In this document: positions 58,510-64,000 of the stretch, one piece after another
How positions within the stretch are numbered: position 1 is the stretch's first letter
Layout: each line of letters opens with the position of its first letter
DNA from: Prostheceraeus crozeri
Taxonomy: Eukaryota > Platyhelminthes > Polycladida > Euryleptidae
Reading direction: 5' to 3'
NCBI GenBank assembly: GCA_907163375.1
Contig: CAJQUW010012963.1
Span: 21,066 to 85,065 of the forward strand
Length of the DNA: 64,000 nt
Program-made: the position numbers and the translations under genes
The notes under the pieces: generated by a model
What the model was told of the DNA's origin: nothing
Seen by the model: the letters and a program-made list of their open reading frames with translations, nothing else
Databases searched by the model: none

Positions 58510-59553
58510 CAGTGGCGACGCCAGCCGTCTGTTTTCGGCAGGGCCAAGGCAGAGCCAAATAGATTCGTGGCAGGGCCGCATAAATGTATGCCAAGGTCAT
58601 TCCAAACAATGTTGAAAAGTACATTTTTGGGGTCCCTACAGATATAATGAGAATGCCAAATGCTGCCGTACTGCAGGTGTGAGAGAAGTGTTTTTGAAGC
58701 TGAGTGTTTAATACATTAGGCCTAATTAAAATGAATCAATATAAGCATATATATAGCATTTTCAAGTTACACAACGTAAGTAACGCTTCAAATTTGGTTA
58801 CCATACTTCAAATGTAGAATTAAAAGTAGGCCTATTATCTTACAACATAAAAATCTAAAGGATAGACCCTATGCGTCAGTGATACGACCTTTTAAAAAGG
58901 TTGCTCTAACATAATGCGTATTTCGCAATACTATTAACTACTACTGTAAAATTGGAAATACTTCCTTGATTCTGAAATCTGGTCAATCTGGACGTCCGCA
59001 TGAAATCCGGACTGTCGGCAGCCCTGTGCCAAAAAATGAAATAAATAAGATTTTGGCCGTATTGACCCTCCGATAAATATAGCGTATTAATTGTCCTAAT
59101 TTTCTTTAAAATTGTAATTACGAATTCAGTTTATAGTTATAGAGTTTATTTTATTTGCATAAATTAGGTATTGGTGAATGATTAGCCTAATAAGAGTGCA
59201 AGATGATAAGAGTGTAAAACAATTTGAAAAAAAATATCACAGCTGATCGTCAAGGTCATGGACATCCAATTTAGATTGTCCGTTTTTAAACAAACCGATG
59301 AAAATAATTGGTTTGTCAATGGAGTGAGAACAGCCGTCGTTACAACAAATACGTATCAAATATTTCATCTGTATTCTCTGCAAAACTTCCATACCAAATA
59401 AGAATAATACAAAAAAATGAATAAAATATTGCTACACTGTTAATTTACGAAATGTTCAAAATTCTCTCAAAAAGTTGGCAGGGCCACAGGCAGGGCCAGA
59501 TGAAATTTGGCAGGGCCGCGGCCCTGCCTGGCCCGCCCCTGCCGTCGCCCCTG
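58510..59553. mobile_element. non-autonomous hAT element in gypsy integrase
   Basis: 1,044 bp. The left end is CAGTGGCGACGCCAGCC and the inverse of the right end is CAGGGGCGACGGCAGGGGC. GGCAGGGCC units are repeated at both ends (58,533-58,585 and 59,478-59,530). The 8-bp target TCTAAAAT is duplicated at 58502-58509 and 59554-59561. These are hAT hallmarks. The interior is AT-rich without a transposase. It is the youngest datable insertion in the window, because it lies within an already young gypsy element. Confidence 0.93.
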
Positions 59554-59991
59554 TCTAAAATGCTTTAACCCAGCAAAGAATTCATTGGACGCATACGTGA
59601 ATAGACTTTTATTGGTACATCACAACACCTCAGTAAGAGGTGGCAAGACTCCGTCAGAATTGATGTTCGGGAGGACTTTACGATGTCCGCTAATAAGTCA
59701 TTTTAAGCCTTTGCAAAGACTTCTGTATAAGCCACATGCACAGTCAGGTACCTGCATGGTGAGGTATATGTTTAGACAAGGACCAACAACAAGCCTTGTA
59801 GCGCATCCTGATGGAAGATCGATAGTAGCACATGATGCGCAGATCAGAGCGGCCCCAACGGAAGAAGAAGAAGAAGAACGTGGTACAAGTGACAATGTGG
59901 TACAAGATCGAGGAAGTGACGAAGGGAGTCTGCGAAGGTCGAGCAGGGTCAGGAGACCAGTGAGGAGATATCCCGATTTCGAACATCTCGC

Positions 59992-60004
59992 CGAGAGAGG
60001 GAGA
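59992..60004 (+). promoter_or_regulatory. gypsy polypurine tract
   Basis: CGAGAGAGGGAGA immediately precedes the 3' LTR and would prime second-strand synthesis. It overlaps the last codons of the polyprotein. Confidence 0.75.
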
Positions 60005-60265
60005 TGTTATGAGTGATGACTTATTTGTGCCTTATCTTATTTTCCTTACTCATCAACATAGCTATGTGCATGTATAGGCAAGTAGCTATAGCACATTCTA
60101 TGTATGTTTTTGTGGAGTTGAGCAGTAACTCATCTCTATGTATATGCACTTAAATGGCTACATGATTTTCATCTTGAACGATGTAGAGAGTTTAAATTTG
60201 TATTTGTATTCAGTTGCAAAATATACTTGCTTGGGACAAGAGGGACTTCTGGGGACAACGCAACA
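60005..60265 (+). repeat. gypsy 3' LTR
   Basis: 261 bp, bounded on the right by GGTAT (60266-60270). The polyprotein stop codon lies 10 bases inside it. Confidence 0.95.
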
Positions 60266-60885
60266 GGTATCTATACTCCTAATTCGGCGTATTCACCTAA
60301 GCGATACCGCTTCGCCGCCATGAGATCTCTTTTTGACCGTGCTTTGAAAATAAATTCCAGCGTCAGAAATTATCAAAAATCCGTTTCTATCATCAGCAAT
60401 ATTTTTCAAAAAAATGGCTTCACTGAATATGAAATTACTCGCGTTCGTAAAGATGTTGAGGCGAGACATGAGAACCGGACTCTCACTCAAAATTCAGATC
60501 CATTAGAGTGTCGCATACTCAATTGGAGCTTCCCCTTCATTGCTGAAGGTGAGAACAATTTATTGAATCATATCAAAGAGATCAACAAAATTATTCCTCC
60601 GAATGTCAAAATTCGTCCTGTTTTCAAAACTATGAAAACTAGCATGTTCTTCTCGAATAAAGACAAAGGGCCGTCCGAACTCAAATCTAACATTGTCTAC
60701 AAATACATGTGTGAGCACTGTGACAAGTGCTACATCGGTAGTTCAGTTCGGCATCTGGTGACGAGAATGAATGAGCATCTGAAGGGCTATCCAACGCCCA
60801 CTGAAATCAGTATGCACATTCATCCTCCTCAGAAAGGAAATTTCAAATTGTCTCTAGCACGTACTATCCAAGCATTCTAGAATCT

Positions 60886-61209
60886 ATTCTGTTGAAGAAA
60901 TCAAATATTGACCACCTGATGAATGAACGGGGAAGCTCCATATCTCTATGCCTGAATCTGTAAATAGCTGTAAATAGTTTTATTGTTTTATTGTATTTCA
61001 CTGCTTTTATTGTTTGACTTGACGCAAGAGACCAGACAACGTGACGCCATAAATGTTGAATTGTATGAAAAGTGATCATCATCCGATATGTCTCGATTTT
61101 GTATTTAAGTGATTAAATGTCAAACAGTCTTTTGTTCACCTGAAGATGGCATGTGCACATGCTGAAACATGTAGTGCATCACAAATCAATTCGTTTTGAT
61201 TTATCATAT
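60886..61209 (+). repeat. PLE-1 pseudo-LTR, 3' copy
   Basis: Directly downstream of the GIY-YIG coding end and in the same sense. It is the inverse of 52488-52795. It begins near GACCACCTGATGAATGAACG and ends near AAATCAATTCGTTTTGATTT. It contains the hammerhead ribozyme at 61131-61185. A TA-rich stretch follows at 61,210-61,232. Confidence 0.85.
61131..61185 (+). ncRNA. hammerhead ribozyme (type I), PLE-1 3' pseudo-LTR
   Basis: By-eye fold. Stem I: UUUGU (61131-61135) with ACAAA (61181-61185), an internal loop, then CAC (61137-61139) with GUG (61174-61176). Core CUGAAGA at 61140-61146. Stem II GCAUG (61149-61153) with CAUGC (61158-61162). GAAA box at 61164-61167. Stem III of two pairs, AC (61167-61168) with GU (61171-61172) around a two-base loop. 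Cleavage predicted after A61173 (GUA). All invariant core bases are present. Hammerheads are known in Penelope pseudo-LTRs, where they may process the element RNA. The sense is that of the PLE-1 frame. Confidence 0.75.
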
Positions 61210-61232
61210 ACTTGTATATGTATATATATAAT

Positions 61233-63050
61233 GCTACAGTGCAACATCGAAATACTCAAATTATGCTGTTAAATGCAAATGCATGCTCTCATCCTAATCA
61301 AGGCGCGTTTGGGTACTCCATGGCCCTTTGGCTTCGGAATCTAGCTTCATACCGTCGGGCCGAGTTCGGTGGATCCACTTCCCCAAATAACACACCATTC
61401 GGAGGTCTTTCTTCAAATGTAATAACATTATTCCATACGGCATACTAAGCTACTAACCAAACGGCACAATAATTGCACATCCATCTAAGTATAAGAACTG
61501 CTGTGGCAATTAGGCAAAAATGCATTTGGGTCATCAAAACTACATGCACAGCATATTCATCTTGAAGAAAAGCATTAAAAACAGATTACAGTGTATTACA
61601 GTTATGATAAAACAATGTTAACATAATTCTTTGGAAGATGAAATATGTGGTATTCGTACAAGTGTTTCTATGCTACATGATAAGGCTATTAGAATAGTCA
61701 GATACAGTCACCTTAGAAATCAATCAGCTTAAAATTCATGCGTGCATGTCATGTGGCTTCAAAAATGCTTTGGCAAATATGCACCTTACCGTTCACGATT
61801 ATAAAAATTACAATTTTCATGCCACGCAAAAATATACAAATCGATTGATTCAGGTTTGTAATCATCATCATCACTGAAGTGAAAAGAACATACGCGTGTA
61901 TATGCCGTCTGAATAAAGTTAGTGTGGTGAATGTTTGATTCAAGTTGACGTCTTAGGTTCATTAAGAGGAAATCGATGACATGTCACAGATTGGTGTTTG
62001 CAGGATCGCTTCTTGTTTCATTGCACCCACTTTAACATGCAGGAACACACCAAGCCGTCACTACCTCAGCACTCGCTTACTCAGACAGAAGCGACCCGAG
62101 TGATAATTTTTTCTGCAGGAGCTCTGAAAAACTATGTCGGCTTGTTGGTGGGCGCGCTCATCAGTTAGCTTTCCCACCATCGCTGTTCATTACCGTCGAC
62201 AATGCACACTCGTGTAATACTTAATCCTCTGTCTCAGCTAGGAAGACCAGTCAAAAAGTCTATTATCGAGATCGAAGCGCACGCCGTCAACCACCAGCTG
62301 TACACCAACTCACCGAATTTCACCTCTTGTCGCGTCCTTATACATCCTAGGTTCATGGAGAAAGCGCTACATTTTAAGTACATATTTCTGCACACCACAA
62401 TCCATCTTAATCACTGAAATCAAATGAAACTACTTCGACGAGGTAACTGTTTCTTGCAATGGAGGCAAAACGACTCCGATGAGTTAGCTCATTCTTGGTA
62501 GTGACAGTGTCGATGTAATTCAGCAGAGGTTCTTGAAAAAGAATGATTTATCATAATTTTCAATTATATTATAATATAACATAACATATAGCATGCTGAC
62601 GGGCCACGAGTCGGGCTGAGAAGAGGAATGCAAAAATGGCTGCCACTCTGGTTTCCACCTTGATCGATTGACCTTCCAGAGTCAATCCAAATCGAATCTC
62701 TTCCAGAGTCATTTCTGAATAAGGAATTCTGCACTGCGACCTGCGTTTCTCATTAGGGGTAAAAATCCTGATTTCCACATGTTTGAAGATTTTGAAATAT
62801 CGCTCAGTATTGGCTATGAATCCTCTTAGCTGCTGCTAGTCTTGATGCAAAAACGGCTACGCGTACTCTGAGAAGTTGCACTTGAGTACAAGAATATATT
62901 TAAGAAATTTATTAGTTCATAAGACATGCCTGAAACTTCTTTCTCACCGCTTACCATTCTAAGAAATCCATGAAAAAATAACCCACAAATCCTATATTTT
63001 AGCATCCACTTCTCCTGCCTATTCGAATGAATTGAGGAATTGCTTATACC
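61233..63050. other. non-coding stretch, nothing recognised
   Basis: Several short frames (for example 61212-61448 and 62202-62417) carry no recognisable domain. No element ends identified. Confidence 0.35.
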
Positions 63051-63055
63051 CACTA

Positions 63056-63619
63056 CACTGCAAACAGTATGCTCCAACAGCAAACTGAAAAAACTCAGAA
63101 TGCACGCCACTAATCAAGAACACAAGGGAACCCCTAATGTTGGTAGGCATCTGTAGGCAACATTCGGGGTCTACCATAAGAATCTCTAGAACATTTTTAA
63201 TCATCTTTATGCTGCTTACGACAGCGTCGTAACATTAGGGGCTCACGTGGGATTCGAGATTATTCCATAGATCTTAGTACCTCCACTCCTATTGGCTACA
63301 ACTCCGAATTCACAGTGTTTAGAGCAATAGGAGGTAGCATTAGGAGCGAACAGTTTACAGTGTAAGCGTTGTCAGTTTCGCAGCTGTAGCTTAACAATAA
63401 GAGACAAGTGATGAATTCTACGGATTAGCCCCTAATGCTGCGACGCTGCCGCAAGTACAGTGTAGTATAAAGATGATAAAAATGTTCTAGAGATTCCTAT
63501 TCCAAAGCCCCTGATGTTGCTGCAGATGCTTGCTGACACTTGAGGTCCTATTGTGTTCTTGATTAGTGGCCTGTGTTCGGATTTTTTCAGCCTACTTTAG
63601 GAGCGTGCGGTTTACAGTG
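63056..63619. mobile_element. foldback element with CACTGTAAA terminus (type H)
   Basis: The left end is CACTGCAAACAGTATGCTCC and the inverse of the right end is CACTGTAAACCGCACGCTCC. The arms (63056-63245 and about 63425-63619) are imperfect inverses of roughly 190 bp; shared landmarks are GCCACTAATCAAGAACACA, AATCTCTAGAACATTTTTA and GCATTAGGGGCT. The centre contains another end of the same kind (GAACAGTTTACAGTG at 63348-63362, followed by TA), so a second related element may sit inside. Flanks are TA on the left and TG on the right. Confidence 0.75.
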
Positions 63620-63879
63620 TGGATAGGGGTTACTGAATGTTAATAAAACTTCTAAAATCGTGTTGATTATTTGGTTATCTGGAATCTTCCTTGAATATGT
63701 AATAGTTATTTACGCAACTAGTGCTTGATTGCTTCTCTATAGCATTCCACGAGTTGCATCTTAAACGCCCTAGCCCATACAGGCCATTTAAATCTAACGA
63801 GTTCGAAAGCTGTGATAAGGCAATTTCATACACGAGTTGCGTGGAGAATTTTATTTGGTGACGTGTTATGATGATCAAG

Positions 63880-63960
63880 GACATAGAAATTAACAATACC
63901 ATAGAAAGTCCTAGAATGGAAATTGCATGAAAATTATGGCACACTCCGGGGAACTTAGTT
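63880..63960 (+). repeat. fragment related to the 818/37749 MITE
   Basis: CATAGAAATTAACAATACCA, then CCTAGAATGGAAATTGCATG and GGGGAACTTAG, resemble the beginning of the MITE at 818-1073 with an internal deletion. No far end was found before the window closes. Confidence 0.4.
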
Positions 63961-64000
63961 GTGGCAAAATGCAACTTGTGCAATCTGGCTTCCATGTTTT

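Larger units (their letters stand above)
55227..60016 (+). pseudogene. gypsy gag-pol polyprotein, interrupted by a hAT element
   Basis: The frame is open from Met 55227 (or Met 55248, MSDKDILCLEDAEK) to 58509, numbered here from 55227. Gag-like N-terminus; two zinc knuckles (CSKCGTQHKYREC at 222 and CNKCERFNHFSKCC at 241); protease DTGAG at 310; reverse transcriptase with the catalytic YQDD at 574-577; RNase H TVDASCSSVGG with Asp 725; integrase with an HHCC zinc site (His 930-937, Cys 963 and 966) and the DD35E triad Asp 993, Asp 1047, Glu 1083. The frame is then broken by a hAT insertion. It resumes in a compatible frame at 59562 (NPAKNSLDAYVNRLLLVHHN), runs through an acidic and basic tail (EEEEEERG, RRSSRVRRPVRRYPDFEH), and ends inside the 3' LTR at 60014-60016. 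I saw no other lesion. Confidence 0.92.
54819..60265 (+). mobile_element. Ty3/gypsy LTR retrotransposon, young, with hAT insertion
   Basis: A complete element with 261-bp LTRs (TG...CA ends) and the 5-bp target GGTAT duplicated at 54814-54818 and 60266-60270. A primer-binding site TGGTGTCAGAAG starts at 55081, one base after the 5' LTR. A polypurine tract (GAGAGAGGGAGA) ends at 60004, against the 3' LTR. One gag-pol frame fills the interior, broken only by the hAT element at 58510-59553. The two LTRs differ at a single visible position (G at 54890, A at 60076), so the insertion is recent. Domain order protease, reverse transcriptase, RNase H, integrase is Ty3/gypsy. Mag-like affiliation is tentative. 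No envelope-like gene is present. Confidence 0.95.
54335..60880 (+). pseudogene. PLE-1 reverse transcriptase and GIY-YIG endonuclease, split by gypsy
   Basis: Left part (54335-54818): NLFTSIPVDDTINHIISMIS, DGMSMGSCLAPTMASFAMDM and the catalytic FYKRYVDDIFCIFEAD. A frame change near 54,660 is followed by EEEVNHNLEFLDTIVTRADD. The gypsy element then interrupts at 54819-60265. Right part (60266-60880): YSPKRYRFAAMRSLFDRALK, the linker, and then the GIY-YIG nuclease domain NIVYKYMCEHCDKCYIGSSV with the Cys pair of Penelope endonucleases and RMNEHL, ending at 60880. The order reverse transcriptase then GIY-YIG is the defining Penelope architecture. The N-terminal third is missing at the PLE-2 junction. 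Confidence 0.85.

Noticed and set aside
60893-60925. CTGATGA followed by GGGGAAG in the PLE-1 pseudo-LTR as another hammerhead
   Set aside because: The GAAA box is absent (GAAG) and no stem II forms; the convincing core is 240 bases downstream.
52611-61082. Two identical protein frames (52611-52841 plus, 60864-61082 minus) that look like a conserved small gene
   Set aside because: They are the same pseudo-LTR translated in inverted copies; identity reflects the repeat and not protein conservation.
1-64000. CRISPR arrays, bacterial operons, riboswitches
   Set aside because: No regularly spaced repeats, no Shine-Dalgarno-linked gene strings; the content is that of an animal genome.

Overview
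The window looks like AT-rich, repeat-laden nuclear DNA from an animal, most likely a marine invertebrate. The element mix supports this: Penelope-like elements of more than one lineage, APE-type and restriction-like-endonuclease LINEs, hAT, piggyBac, Tc1/mariner and pogo/Tigger transposons, a Ty3/gypsy element with Mag-like organisation, and one secreted PAN/apple-type protein. No operons, CRISPR arrays, rRNA or confident tRNA genes are visible. Species assignment is inference. Almost everything that can be recognised is a mobile element or its debris; only one coding segment (17.8-18.3 kb, minus strand, signal peptide plus PAN/apple-like module) is a good host-gene candidate.

Layout. 0-7 kb: an 8-bp-TSD MITE (818-1073); a LINE endonuclease fragment split by a hAT insertion (2245-2963); a MITE with a CACTGTAAA end (3105-3355); a hAT element (5586-7003) carrying a nested Tigger-like MITE (6194-6869). 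7.1-16 kb: a three-level nest, with a CACTGTAAA-ended element (7106-15978) holding a hAT element (7319-15204, duplicated target ATATACGA), which holds a CR1/jockey-type LINE (about 10.6-13.97 kb). 16-19 kb: an internally deleted LINE and the PAN-domain segment. 19.5-22.9 kb: two head-to-head Penelope copies sharing the same coding lesions. 24-32 kb: a LINE tail, a complete but decayed piggyBac (25526-28186), a mariner-type deletion derivative (28942-29708) and a FLYWCH finger reading frame flanked by inverted clusters of a short repeat. 33.8-40.7 kb: a MITE fragment, a broken minus-strand gene of a family I cannot name (34.8-36.8 kb), a second copy of the 818 MITE, and a LINE restriction-like endonuclease end. 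41.5-49.3 kb: three LINE relics and four CACTGTAAA-ended elements. 50-52.4 kb: a possible tRNA-headed SINE and a dispersed repeat.

The most informative locus is 52.5-61.2 kb. A Penelope-like element (PLE-1) bounded by inverted pseudo-LTRs contains a second Penelope copy (PLE-2) and a very young Ty3/gypsy element (54819-60265; target GGTAT duplicated; LTRs differ at one visible base). The gypsy element is in turn broken in its integrase by a 1,044-bp hAT element (58510-59553; target TCTAAAAT duplicated). Both PLE-1 pseudo-LTRs contain a sequence that folds by eye into a type-I hammerhead ribozyme, in the same sense as the PLE-1 reading frame.

The window therefore gives a relative insertion history written in target-site duplications. 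A set of otherwise different MITE families also shares the same CACTGTAAA terminus, usually beside TA, which suggests cross-mobilisation by one unseen transposase. The CACTGTAAA set, the hammerheads and the unnamed 34.8-36.8 kb family are the best candidates for something not yet described. No similarity search or folding program was run; family names rest on recognised motifs.
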